Source: Candidatus Aerophobetes bacterium Ae_b3a (GTDB taxonomy: Bacteria; Aerophobota; Aerophobia; Aerophobales; AE-B3A). Taken from it: a stretch of 46,357 nt of DNA. The notes beneath the pieces were generated by a model. It saw nothing but the letters and a program-made list of their open reading frames with translations, had not been told where the DNA came from and did not search any database. Below are positions 8,073 through 16,283 of the stretch, piece after piece (position 1 is the first letter of the stretch; the number at the start of each line of letters is the position of its first letter). The DNA is taken from contig NJBQ01000008.1 in the NCBI GenBank assembly GCA_005223095.1, positions 1-46,357 on the forward strand. The letters run 5' to 3'. The position numbers and the translations under genes are program-made.

Positions 8073-8933
8073 ATGCTTAGAGTGGGAACCAGCGGATACT
8101 CCTTTGCCGATTGGAAGGGGCCCGTTTATCCTCCTACCATCTCTAATCGGGATATGCTCATCTACTACGCCCATGAGCTTAAATTCAACACTGTGGAAAT
8201 AAACTATACCTACTACCGCCAACCCAGTGCTCGTACGCTCAGTGCTATGCTTGCTAAAGTACCGGAAGATTTCGACTTCACCATAAAAGCCTATAGAGAG
8301 ATGACCCATGATATCTTTGATGAAAAATGGCACATAAAAGACCATCCTCAGGCCTTCAAAATATACCGGGAAGAGATAACTCCGCTGGTAGAGAGGGACA
8401 GACTAGGCTGTGTACTAGTTCAGTTCCCCACAGCGTTTTTCCCAAAACCGGAGAACCGTGACTACATTCTCACCTGCAAAGAGCGTCTTTCTGATGTCCC
8501 CTTGGTCATAGAGTTCAGGCATAAAGCCTGGGCAAGAGAGTCTACTTTTCAGTTTCTTAAGGAGAATGGTCTTGGCTATTGCTGTGTGGACGAACCACAG
8601 CTGCCTAAACTGGTGCCCTTCCTTCCTCGGATCACTTCACCCATCGCCTATTTTCGATTTCATGGGCGTAACACCAACTGGTTCAATGTTCCCACTTCTG
8701 AGAGGTATAACTACCTCTACACCGATAAAGAGTTGAAGGAGTTTGTTCCTGCAATAAAGTCGGCGGGGGCGACTGCGGAGAAAACATATTGTTTCTTCAA
8801 CAATTGCCACGCTGGCTATGCGGCGAAGAATGCCCTAAGAATCAAGAGCATCCTGGGTTTAAGCACGACTGACCGCAAAGTCGCTAGGAAAGAAGAAACA
8901 AAAGGTACTGAACAGCTGGATCTCTTCTCATAG
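8073..8933 (+). CDS. DUF72 (YecE-like) TIM-barrel protein
   Basis: The 286-residue protein begins LRVGTSGYSFADWKGPVYP, the signature start of the DUF72/YecE family. FNTVEINYTYYRQPS, FRHKAWARE and AYFRFHGRN follow at the expected places. The fold is a TIM barrel; the reaction of the family is not known to me. A strong ribosome site (GGGAGG) precedes the ATG. It is transcribed divergently from lexA with facing promoters in the shared gap. The last residues (EQLDLFS) form the short tail common in this family. Confidence 0.9.
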   Translation: MLRVGTSGYSFADWKGPVYPPTISNRDMLIYYAHELKFNTVEINYTYYRQPSARTLSAMLAKVPEDFDFTIKAYREMTHDIFDEKWHIKDHPQAFKIYREEITPLVERDRLGCVLVQFPTAFFPKPENRDYILTCKERLSDVPLVIEFRHKAWARESTFQFLKENGLGYCCVDEPQLPKLVPFLPRITSPIAYFRFHGRNTNWFNVPTSERYNYLYTDKELKEFVPAIKSAGATAEKTYCFFNNCHAGYAAKNALRIKSILGLSTTDRKVARKEETKGTEQLDLFS

Positions 8934-9020
8934 GCGTGAAGGCCATTCTGGTGCTGTTTCCAAGGGGCCTGAAACCCGAAATAGAACGCCGGGAGAGGCG
9001 GTAGTGATCCTGCATCAGGC

Positions 9021-9056
9021 CCTCCAAAGCCAGATTGAAACGTATTGAGACTTGGG
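9021..9056 (+). repeat. Dispersed intergenic repeat, copy 2
   Basis: Matches the pattern of the copies at 4199 and 9617 (CCTCCAAAGCCAGATTGA, then TATTGAGA and CTTGGG), with a few substitutions. It lies in the gap after the DUF72 gene. Confidence 0.55.
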
Positions 9057-9161
9057 CTAATCTTCCATTAAGGGGAAGTTATTGGCCATGCTTGGAACAA
9101 ACGATGGATGGGAGAGCGAGAGTTAAGCACGAGTTGGATAAGATGAAATAATAAGATCCCT

Positions 9162-9590
9162 ATGACAGAGAATGACCAAGGATACTCCAGTGATAGTCAT
9201 AAGGAGGCACTTAAAGGCTCAAGTGGTTTAGTTAGGCGGCTATGGATTGGTCTGGGAACTTTTTTTGTGGTACTTGGAATTATTGGAATATTTTTGCCCC
9301 TTTTGCCTACCACTCCTTTTCTCTTGCTTGCCGCTGCATGTTATGCCAGAGGTTCAAGAAGATTCTACGATTGGCTCCTCAATAATAGATGGTTTGGAGA
9401 CTACATTAGGAACTATCGAGAAAAGAAGGGGATCCCCCTCAAAATAAAAGTATTATCCATTTCATTTTTGTGGGTGACAATTGGATACTCAACTCTTTTC
9501 ATAATTGATATCCCTTTAGTTAGAATAATTCTGATCCTCATAGCTATTGGAGTCAGTATCCACATCATGAGATTTCGAACCTTGAAGTAG
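9162..9590 (+). CDS. DUF454 (YbaN-like) inner-membrane protein
   Basis: A 142-residue membrane protein. An N-terminal polar stretch of about 27 residues precedes LWIGLGTFFVVLGIIGIFLP and LPTTPFLLLAAACYARGS, the DUF454 core. A loop, RFYDWLLNNRWFGDYIRNY, and two further hydrophobic segments (about 93-110 and 115-135) follow. YbaN-type proteins have no well-defined function. The ribosome site is weak. It lies alone between two copies of a dispersed intergenic repeat. Confidence 0.85.
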   Translation: MTENDQGYSSDSHKEALKGSSGLVRRLWIGLGTFFVVLGIIGIFLPLLPTTPFLLLAAACYARGSRRFYDWLLNNRWFGDYIRNYREKKGIPLKIKVLSISFLWVTIGYSTLFIIDIPLVRIILILIAIGVSIHIMRFRTLK

Positions 9591-9939
9591 TGAAAACCTA
9601 AACACCGCACCACATCCTCCAAGCAGATTGACAAATGCTGAAATTTGGGTTGGTATGTTGGTGACAATAAACGTGCAGGTGGGTTGTCTTTCGGGCAGTT
9701 TGTGGTATAAATAGGGTTGATGGAAAGGGAGCATCTTAATAGGTGCGATTATCTTAAAGTACCGGAGTTTGAATAATTTCCCTGAACCGTTATTAACCAA
9801 ACCTCTGTGGCTAATAGATCAGACAAACGGGGGGAGCAGGCCGAAGGCCGTTGAGGGGGGATGTTTCCCCCCTCAATATCTTAGCGGCGTTTAGTGTGTT
9901 GCTATTGTTAGTAAATTCCAAAGACATAGAGAATAGTAA
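9591..9939. other. 349-bp gap: dispersed repeat and GC-rich hairpin
   Basis: No gene seen. It contains the third copy of the dispersed repeat (9617-9650) and a hairpin at 9851-9876. The hairpin has a 10-bp stem (TTGAGGGGGG pairing with CCCCCCTCAA) and no U-run on either side, so it is not a textbook terminator. Only a weak promoter can be guessed before the next gene. Confidence 0.6.
9617..9650 (+). repeat. Dispersed intergenic repeat, copy 3
   Basis: CCTCCAAGCAGATTGACAAA followed by a CTGAAATTTGGG-like tail. Same pattern and orientation as copies 1 and 2; it lies just after the DUF454 gene. Confidence 0.55.
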
Positions 9940-11229
9940 ATGAGTTATGTTTTATGTATTTTTGAAGATAGGAAGGTAGAGAATTTTTATCCCCTCACTT
10001 TAACCAGACCCGTCTATGACCTTCGCTGCGGGATTAGTACTTTGTGGGAGAAAACCTTAAAGGCCATCAGCGAAGATGGCGCAGTTAGTAAGGAAAACAT
10101 TTATCTTTTTTGTCGCTCCTATCTTGCCCCTATTATTACTCAAAGAACGGGAGTTCTTAGAGTCAATCAATTAAAGGAACTCAAGAAGAATAGTGTTCTC
10201 TTTATTAATGGAAGGCTTCTCTTTTTCAAGGAAAGGAAGATATCTCTGCAGGGTAAAGAGGAGATAATTATTCAGGGAAATGATATAGTTTATGCCCGTC
10301 TTAGCAAAGCTACCCTGAGCAGACTTTCCTTTTCTTCAGCGGAAAGAATTGAGCAGAGCCTAAATCAAGCTAAGCGTATGGTGCAGGTAAAGGAGATTGA
10401 ATCTAGTCCGGCAAAGAGGGAAAATGGATTCAATCTGCTAGAGTATCCCTGGGACTTGATAAGACTAAATGCAGAAGCCATAAGAGCCGATTTTGAACTG
10501 GCCAGGAAAAGTGGCATAAAGGACAGGCTAAAGGAGGGTGTCTATCTGGTTAATCCTGGTCAGATTTATATAGATGAAGGAACGTTCATTGAACCAGGAG
10601 TGCTTTTAAATGCTGAAAAGGGGCCTATTTATATTGGTGAGAAGGTAAAGATTCGTCCTCCTACGGTTATTGATGGGCCATCTTATATAGGGAAGGGGAC
10701 TATCATTGATGGAGCAAAGATAAGAGAAGGCTGTAGTATTGGCCCTGCCTGTCGTATAGCCGGAGAAATAGAAGAATCAATCTTTTATGCTTATTCCAAT
10801 AAACAGCATGATGGATTTGTAGGTCACTCTTATGTGGGAGAGTGGGTAAACCTGGCTGCTCTAACCACCACCAGTGATCTTAAAAATACCTATGGTCAAA
10901 TAAAGGTGCACCTTGAGGGAAAAGAGGTTGATACCTGTGAGACAAAAGTGGGTTCGTTTATTGCGGACCATAGCAAGACAGGAATTGGGACACTTCTTGA
11001 TGTAGGCTGCATAATTGGAGTAGCCTGTAATGTCTTTGCAGGAAATATTGTGTCTAAGTATATTCCCTCTTTCAGCTGGGGAGGCAAAGACGGATTTACA
11101 GAGAACAGGCTAAATAAAGTAGTGGAAGTGGCAAGAATAGTTATGGAACGTCGGAAAGTAAAACAGACTCAAATCGATAGAGACTTATTAGAGAAAGTGT
11201 ATAAACTCACTGCTAAGGAGCGGTTATGA
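9940..11229 (+). CDS. Alternative bacterial GlmU-like sugar nucleotidyltransferase/acetyltransferase
   Basis: The 429-residue protein opens with a stretch ending FYPLTLTRPVYDLRCGIST. This is the mark of the 'alternative GlmU' family, which has a divergent nucleotidyltransferase N-terminal half. From about residue 200 the sequence becomes hexapeptide repeats of a left-handed beta helix (IYIGEKVKIRPPTVIDGPSY and following), as in acyltransferases. The predicted role is late UDP-N-acetylglucosamine synthesis. The last four bases overlap the following sugar isomerase gene (ATGA), so the two are coupled. Activity with glucosamine-1-phosphate is inferred from the family. The enzyme could act on another sugar phosphate. 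Confidence 0.8.
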   Translation: MSYVLCIFEDRKVENFYPLTLTRPVYDLRCGISTLWEKTLKAISEDGAVSKENIYLFCRSYLAPIITQRTGVLRVNQLKELKKNSVLFINGRLLFFKERKISLQGKEEIIIQGNDIVYARLSKATLSRLSFSSAERIEQSLNQAKRMVQVKEIESSPAKRENGFNLLEYPWDLIRLNAEAIRADFELARKSGIKDRLKEGVYLVNPGQIYIDEGTFIEPGVLLNAEKGPIYIGEKVKIRPPTVIDGPSYIGKGTIIDGAKIREGCSIGPACRIAGEIEESIFYAYSNKQHDGFVGHSYVGEWVNLAALTTTSDLKNTYGQIKVHLEGKEVDTCETKVGSFIADHSKTGIGTLLDVGCIIGVACNVFAGNIVSKYIPSFSWGGKDGFTENRLNKVVEVARIVMERRKVKQTQIDRDLLEKVYKLTAKERL

Positions 11230-12083
11230 AAAAGAGTATCAATTATTGGTCTTTTGCAGAAAAGTTGACTGATGGCTCTAAAATGAGCCTGAAGGATTGT
11301 ATGGAGCAAGCCAAAGAGGCAGGTTTTGAGGCAATAGAGCTAACTGTAGCAGAAGAAGGAGAGCTGAGTCTTAACTCTACCAGAAGAGATGTAGAAAAGA
11401 TAGTTCAAGCAGCCGAAGAGGTAGGAATCGAATTAAGCAGTCTAGCTACAGGTCTATTCTGGGATTATTCCCTTAGTAGTTCTAATGATAAAGTGAAAGA
11501 TAAAGCAAAGGGAATCGTTAAAAAGATGTTGGAGTTAGCCTCTTATTTAGGTATTGATACTATCCTGGTAGTTCCCGGAGCCGTGGATGTCTTTTTTAAA
11601 CCAGAGGCAGAGGTTGTTCCTTACGATGTTGCCTATAAGCGCTCGCTTGAATCCTTACGAGAGTGTCTTCTCACAGCAGAGAAATATAAGGTCAATATTG
11701 GTATTGAAAATGTCTGGAACAAGTTCTTGCTTTCTCCTTTAGAAATGAGAGACTTTATTGACAAGTTGGGGTCTGATTATCTAGGTGCCTATTTTGATGT
11801 AGGCAATACCCTTCTCACTGGCTATCCCGAGCACTGGATTAGGATCCTGGGAAAGAGAATAAAAAGAGTCCATATTAAGGATTTCAAGAGAGTTGTAGGA
11901 AATGTCAATGGCTTTTGTGACCTTTTAGAAGGAGATGTAAATTGGGCTGAGGTGATGAAAGCTTTAAGAGAGATAGGCTACAATGATTATATCACTGCCG
12001 AGATACTGCCTCCTTACTCGCAGCATCCAGAGGCTCTAATATATAATACTTCCAGGAGTATGGATTCTATTCTGGGTAGATAG
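11226..12083 (+). CDS. Sugar-phosphate isomerase/epimerase (xylose-isomerase-like TIM barrel)
   Basis: The 285-residue protein shows the AP-endonuclease-2/xylose-isomerase-like fold. It has FEAIELTVAEEGEL near the first metal region, VNIGIENVWNKFLLSP with a ligand Glu, YFDVGNTLLTGYPEHW and RVHIKDFK with Asp/His ligands, and YITAEIL at the end. Such enzymes isomerise or epimerise ketoses or sugar phosphates with a divalent metal. It overlaps the GlmU-like gene by four bases and is followed, after a hairpin, by a Gfo/Idh/MocA dehydrogenase. That pairing is common in inositol and rare-sugar pathways. The exact substrate cannot be read. Confidence 0.85.
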   Translation: MKKSINYWSFAEKLTDGSKMSLKDCMEQAKEAGFEAIELTVAEEGELSLNSTRRDVEKIVQAAEEVGIELSSLATGLFWDYSLSSSNDKVKDKAKGIVKKMLELASYLGIDTILVVPGAVDVFFKPEAEVVPYDVAYKRSLESLRECLLTAEKYKVNIGIENVWNKFLLSPLEMRDFIDKLGSDYLGAYFDVGNTLLTGYPEHWIRILGKRIKRVHIKDFKRVVGNVNGFCDLLEGDVNWAEVMKALREIGYNDYITAEILPPYSQHPEALIYNTSRSMDSILGR

Positions 12084-12107
12084 TTCGTTTCTGGATGCTC
12101 GTGCACG

Positions 12108-12126
12108 CTCTCCCCTGTGGGGAGAG
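12108..12126. repeat. Palindromic hairpin in intergenic spacer
   Basis: CTCTCCCC-TGT-GGGGAGAG forms a perfect 8-bp stem, followed by a GGGTAGGGGTGAGGGGG-like tail. This layout is seen in short intergenic palindromic repeats of many genomes. No T-run follows, so I do not call it a terminator. It separates the isomerase from the dehydrogenase gene. Confidence 0.5.
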
Positions 12127-12227
12127 GGTAGGGGTGAGGGGGCACGATATGCGAGCACAGCCACGGAGGAAAATTTTAGGAAAAGCTGAACTATAATAGA
12201 AAGTATTTTGTAAACGAGGGAGAAACG

Positions 12228-13247
12228 ATGATTAAAGTAGCAATTATAGGGGCAGGTTTTATGGGAAAAACACACGCTGAGGTTTATCGGAATCTAAATA
12301 AAGCAAAGCTTATCGCCATAGCAGACAGTGATTCAGAGAAAGCACAGTTCTTAGCTGACAAACATAAGGCTACTGCTTATTCTAGTCTAGGAGAACTAAT
12401 AAATCAGGAAGATATTGATGCAGTGGACATATGCCTGCCCACTTTTCTTCATAAAGAGTGTGTGATTAAAGCTGCCCGGCTAGGTAAAGACATCCTCTGC
12501 GAAAAACCAATCGCTTTAACACTAAAAGATGCCGAGGAGATGCTCCGGGTAGCTAAGAAGGCCAGGGTTAAATTGATGGTTGCTCAGGTAATTCGCTTCT
12601 GGCAAGAATATGTTATATTAAAAAAAATCTATCAGACTGGTGAGTTAGGAAGGCTCCTCAGTATTACCTTAACTCGCCTTGCTTCTACTCCTACCTATTC
12701 CTGGGATAATTGGCTTGCTGATGTAAAAAGAAGCGGAGGTGCCCTCTTAGACCTACATATTCACGATACTGATTATCTACTGTATCTTTTAGGAAAACCT
12801 GTCTCCTTGGCTTCACGAGTCTCCCCAGGTAGGCTCAAATATGCTCATGTCTTTACTACCTTCACCTTTCCTGATAAGGTGATAGCTTTCACCGAAGGTG
12901 GCTGGGATATGCCGGATAATTTCCCTTTTACTATGGCTTATACTGCTTTATTTGAAAAAGGAGCAGTGGAGTTTAACTCACGCAATGAGAAGACTTTAGC
13001 TATCTATAGGCCGGGGAAAGAGATTGAATACCCCACTGTAAAGCCTGAATTAAAGGCTAAGGCGAATGGAGGAGGGAATATTGCTGATTTGGGAGGTTAC
13101 TTCTCAGAGATAAAGTATTTTGTTGATTGCCTGGAGAATAATGAGCAACCTGGCGAAGCCAGTGCTCAATCAGCCAGAGATTCTTTAGAGATTGTGCTCA
13201 GTGAGATGAAATCAGCCGACTCTGGCAAGATTATTGAGATAGGGTAA
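12228..13247 (+). CDS. Gfo/Idh/MocA-family oxidoreductase
   Basis: The 339-residue protein has an N-terminal Rossmann fold with VAIIGAGFMGKTHAEVY (nucleotide-binding GxGxxG) and the signature CEKPIALT around residue 90. The C-terminal alpha/beta domain contains GALLDLHIHDTDYL, the usual catalytic His/Asp region. These enzymes oxidise or reduce sugars, inositols or amino sugars with NAD(P). GAGGGAG lies before the ATG. The neighbours (GlmU-like, sugar isomerase, NagA) point to amino-sugar or cell-envelope sugar metabolism. The substrate is unknown. Confidence 0.9.
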   Translation: MIKVAIIGAGFMGKTHAEVYRNLNKAKLIAIADSDSEKAQFLADKHKATAYSSLGELINQEDIDAVDICLPTFLHKECVIKAARLGKDILCEKPIALTLKDAEEMLRVAKKARVKLMVAQVIRFWQEYVILKKIYQTGELGRLLSITLTRLASTPTYSWDNWLADVKRSGGALLDLHIHDTDYLLYLLGKPVSLASRVSPGRLKYAHVFTTFTFPDKVIAFTEGGWDMPDNFPFTMAYTALFEKGAVEFNSRNEKTLAIYRPGKEIEYPTVKPELKAKANGGGNIADLGGYFSEIKYFVDCLENNEQPGEASAQSARDSLEIVLSEMKSADSGKIIEIG

Positions 13248-13312
13248 GTTCATCAAAATAGCCTCGCTTAGTTTAGGGAAGCCGCATAAAGGATAAAATG
13301 AAGTTATCCTGG

Positions 13313-14473
13313 CTACTTATGAAAAACAACCTTTCCTTCTACAATGGTGGACCAAACAGACCAGTCCCCATCTAATATGACTAAATCTGCGTCCTTACCT
13401 ACTTCGATTTTTCCCTTTCTATTTTGGATGCCGAGAACTCTAGCCGGATTTTCTGTAACCGCTTTTATTCCTGCATTTAAAGAACACCCACTAAACCGAA
13501 TAAATCGCTCTAGTAATTGATTTAGACCTAAAGAGGTACCCACCAAAGTCCCATCGAAATATCTTGCCGTGCCCTTTCGTGACTCATACTCAACTCCATT
13601 ATAGGTATACCTTCCTTCAGGAAGTCCCATAGCCTGCAAGCCGTCCGTGATTATGATACACCTATCCTCTCCTAATACGTCATAGGTAAATCTCAATATT
13701 TCAGGATGTAGGTGGACTCCATCGGAGATTATTTGAGCAGTAACTCTTTTTGCCTGAAAGATGGCTAGAAGGGGTCCTGGCTTTCGATGATGAAAGGAAG
13801 GCATAGCATTAAAAAGATGGGTAACATGGGAAATACCTGCTTTCATCCCCTTTAAAGTCTCCTGGTAGGAAGCATTAGAGTGACCAAAGGAGGCAACTAT
13901 TCCCTCTTTTAGCAGAGTTCCTATGATTTTTAGATTTCCCTTTATCTCTGGAGCTATAGTCATCATGCGAAGTTTTCCCTTGCTATAATCCAAAATCTTC
14001 CCAAGAATTTCTAGAGAGGGAAGCAATATGCATTCAGGCAAAATCATACCCCTTTTTGCCGCAGAAATAAAAGGACCTTCAAGATGAATGCCAAGAAGAT
14101 TGGCTCCTCCTAAATCACTTCCCACGCTCTTAGAGGCAACTTCTAAATGATGATTATCTTCCTCTGGACGAAAAAGAGTAGTAGCTAAGAAACTGGTAGT
14201 GCCAAACTTTGCACAGGTACGGGAGATAATCTCAAGTGATTCTCTCCTGCCATCAAGGACATCAGCCCCGCCAGCTCCCTGGATATGTAAGTCAATAAAG
14301 CCAGGAGTTACTATTCGACCTTCCGCATCAAGAACTTCTCCAAAGAGATAAACCTTTTTGACCTTTTCAATCTTAGCAATAACTCCATTTTCTAAAGAAA
14401 TATCACTTTCTTTAATCTCTTTAGAGGATGGATTTAAAATTCTACAATTTTTTATTAATAGATTCGTAGTCAT
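13313..14473 (-). CDS. nagA: N-acetylglucosamine-6-phosphate deacetylase
   Basis: Metal-dependent amidohydrolase of about 386 residues. It starts with TPGFIDLHIQGAGGADVLDG (metal-site His), then HLEGPFISAAKRG, SFGHSNASYQET, HVTHLFNAMPSFHHR, QIISDGVHLHPE and the catalytic aspartate in IITDGLQAMGLPEG. It removes acetate from N-acetylglucosamine-6-phosphate to give glucosamine-6-phosphate, feeding sugar recycling. I prefer the ATG at 14473, because family members begin near LLIKNCRIL. An in-frame GTG at 14500 would add nine residues. Neither has a strong ribosome site. It converges on the Gfo/Idh/MocA gene. Confidence 0.92.
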   Translation of the reverse strand: MTTNLLIKNCRILNPSSKEIKESDISLENGVIAKIEKVKKVYLFGEVLDAEGRIVTPGFIDLHIQGAGGADVLDGRRESLEIISRTCAKFGTTSFLATTLFRPEEDNHHLEVASKSVGSDLGGANLLGIHLEGPFISAAKRGMILPECILLPSLEILGKILDYSKGKLRMMTIAPEIKGNLKIIGTLLKEGIVASFGHSNASYQETLKGMKAGISHVTHLFNAMPSFHHRKPGPLLAIFQAKRVTAQIISDGVHLHPEILRFTYDVLGEDRCIIITDGLQAMGLPEGRYTYNGVEYESRKGTARYFDGTLVGTSLGLNQLLERFIRFSGCSLNAGIKAVTENPARVLGIQNRKGKIEVGKDADLVILDGDWSVWSTIVEGKVVFHK

Positions 14474-14555
14474 CTGAAGACCAGGTTCGACTATAATCAC
14501 AGAAAAGGAGAAAACCTGAAGAAAACTAAACTGTGGTAATTTCGGGAGAGAAAAT

Positions 14556-15323
14556 CTAGACCCTGAGGCAAACTCCTCCTCTTACTAAAAATCCATTCCA
14601 GATGCCTGCATCCAAAAGAAAATAGAGGTTCTTAGTTACCTCAAGACTAAATCCCAGGTTAAGCTGGACAACAAGGGGTGTTATTTTAGGTTCAGTATAT
14701 TCCAGGAATTCAAGGTCTATTTCGTCAAAGGTTATTTCAATGGTAGTCGTTGCTGTAGAAGCGTCATAAGTCTCAACGGTCGCCTCGTAGGTAAGAACCC
14801 CTTTAAAGGAGGCTATGCCGGCGCCAAAACCAATATAGGGATGCAGCTGCCAGGATGGCATTAAGTCCCAGCGAAAACTAAGATGATAAGAAGTTGGCTG
14901 CCAGAGCAATACAGCACTTCCTGAGCCATCGACATAACTACCGTCTGCAAGCTCATATGTTGCTAAGCAGTCCAGAATAATTTCTAATTCGCTCTTTTCT
15001 GCTGCTAGTCCGATACTGAAAGAACCGTCTTCTCCTCCAGGGTAGAATCTAAACTCCAGCGCCAGGTTCTTCCCGCTGGAGCCAAACTCAACACTCTGGC
15101 TGTAGTCCCCGTCCGGGTCTATTATGCCTGAATATTCCTCTATTAGTCCCCGAACACTATCCTGAAGCGTATCTCTTATAAAACCCTCAATTATGGCTTC
15201 TGCCGGTCGCAGACTCCAGCTCCCGTAATGAATACTTGTCTGCCACTCTCCTCTGGCCAAAGCAAATTGGCTAAAAACAATAATTATTGGAATAATCAGA
15301 AAAACAAGGATTACTTTTTTCAT
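14556..15323 (-). CDS. Secreted beta-barrel-like outer-membrane protein
   Basis: About 255 residues. It begins MKKVILVFLIIPIIIVFSQ and ends the signal peptide with FALA-RG, a clear Sec signal. The mature part alternates polar and hydrophobic residues in beta-strand fashion (LALEFRFYPG, SYHLSFRWDL, LHPYIGFGAGIASF, LVVQLNLGFSLEV, NLYFLLDAGIW). It ends with a short aromatic/hydrophobic strand, as OmpW- or opacity-type barrels do. This is the main hint of an outer membrane in this organism. An in-frame GTG at 15338 is an alternative start. I do not recognise a specific family. Confidence 0.7.
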   Translation of the reverse strand: MKKVILVFLIIPIIIVFSQFALARGEWQTSIHYGSWSLRPAEAIIEGFIRDTLQDSVRGLIEEYSGIIDPDGDYSQSVEFGSSGKNLALEFRFYPGGEDGSFSIGLAAEKSELEIILDCLATYELADGSYVDGSGSAVLLWQPTSYHLSFRWDLMPSWQLHPYIGFGAGIASFKGVLTYEATVETYDASTATTTIEITFDEIDLEFLEYTEPKITPLVVQLNLGFSLEVTKNLYFLLDAGIWNGFLVRGGVCLRV

Positions 15324-15487
15324 TGTAGATTTTCTCACTTTATTCCATAAACTATCAATTAGCTTGAAAAAGTCAATAAATATATTTGAGGGAAAAAATG
15401 TTTCCCCCTTTATTGCTTGTTGTTGGGAAATCGTAGTCGATTAGCTATGAACGATAAACTGTGAACCGTGGGCAAAATTCATTATGA

Positions 15488-15515
15488 TTGACCTTGGACT
15501 CTTTTTTGCTATACT
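15488..15515 (+). promoter_or_regulatory. yebC-tldD-tldE-cobO promoter
   Basis: TTGACC (15488-15493), 16-bp spacer, TATACT (15510-15515). AGAGGTG and the yebC ATG at 15540 follow. It is the only good promoter I see before the four-gene run. Confidence 0.65.
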
Positions 15516-15539
15516 AAAGAAAAAAAGAGGTGAATTGAA

Positions 15540-16283
15540 ATGTCCGGTCATTCAAAATGGAGTAGTATAAAGCATAAGAAAGCCAAGAAAGATGCTCAAA
15601 AGGGTGCTATTTTCAGCAAGCTCTCCCGTAAAATAGCTATTGAGGCAAGAGCAGGGGGAGACCCAGAGACAAATCCTGCTTTACGTTTAGCCATTGATAT
15701 GGCACAGGAGGTAGGGATGCCCAAGGATAATATCCAGCGGGCTATCCAACGGGGGACAGGTGAGATGCCCGGGGTTAGCTATGTAGCTTTTAACTGTGAG
15801 GGGTATGGACCTGGGGGAGTGGCTCTATTTATTGAAGGAGTTACTGATAATAAAAAGAGAGCTATCGCCGAGATTAGACATATTCTATCCAAGAATGGAG
15901 GCCATCTGGGAGAAGTTGGATGTGTAAACTGGCTGTTTGACCGCAAAGGTTTAATGGTTTTGCATAAAACAAAGGTAGATGATGATAAGGTAATCGAGAT
16001 GGCTATTGAGGTAGGAGCAGAAGACATAAAAGATGAAGGGGATATTCTGGAGATTATCTTTGCTCCTGAACAGTTCAGCCAGATTAAAGAGAATATAGAA
16101 AGAATAGGATATAGCCCTGAACTATTTGAGTTGACTATGATTCCTCAAACTACTGTTCCCCTGGAAGAAAAAGAAGCTTTGCGGATGCTTCGTTTGATGG
16201 ATGCCCTGGAGGATTCTGAGGAAGTGCAGAAGGTCTATGCTAACTTCGATATTACAGAAGAGATTATGGAAAAGGTTAGCTGA
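15540..16283 (+). CDS. yebC: YebC/PmpR-TACO1 family protein
   Basis: The 247-residue protein starts MSGHSKWSSIKHKKAKKDA, the unmistakable start of the YebC/TACO1 family. NPALRLAIDMAQEVGMPKDN and IQRAIQRGTGE follow. Members have been described as DNA-binding regulators, and more recently as factors helping ribosomes at difficult stretches. Which role applies here is unknown. It is the first gene of a tight plus-strand run: tldD starts at the next base after its stop. Confidence 0.95.
   Translation: MSGHSKWSSIKHKKAKKDAQKGAIFSKLSRKIAIEARAGGDPETNPALRLAIDMAQEVGMPKDNIQRAIQRGTGEMPGVSYVAFNCEGYGPGGVALFIEGVTDNKKRAIAEIRHILSKNGGHLGEVGCVNWLFDRKGLMVLHKTKVDDDKVIEMAIEVGAEDIKDEGDILEIIFAPEQFSQIKENIERIGYSPELFELTMIPQTTVPLEEKEALRMLRLMDALEDSEEVQKVYANFDITEEIMEKVS

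Noticed and set aside
4199-9650. CRISPR array
   Set aside because: The repeats are degenerate, kilobases apart, and have no spacers or cas genes.
9853-9876. Terminator between the DUF454 and GlmU-like genes
   Set aside because: The stem is strong but no U-run follows on either strand, so I list it only as a hairpin.
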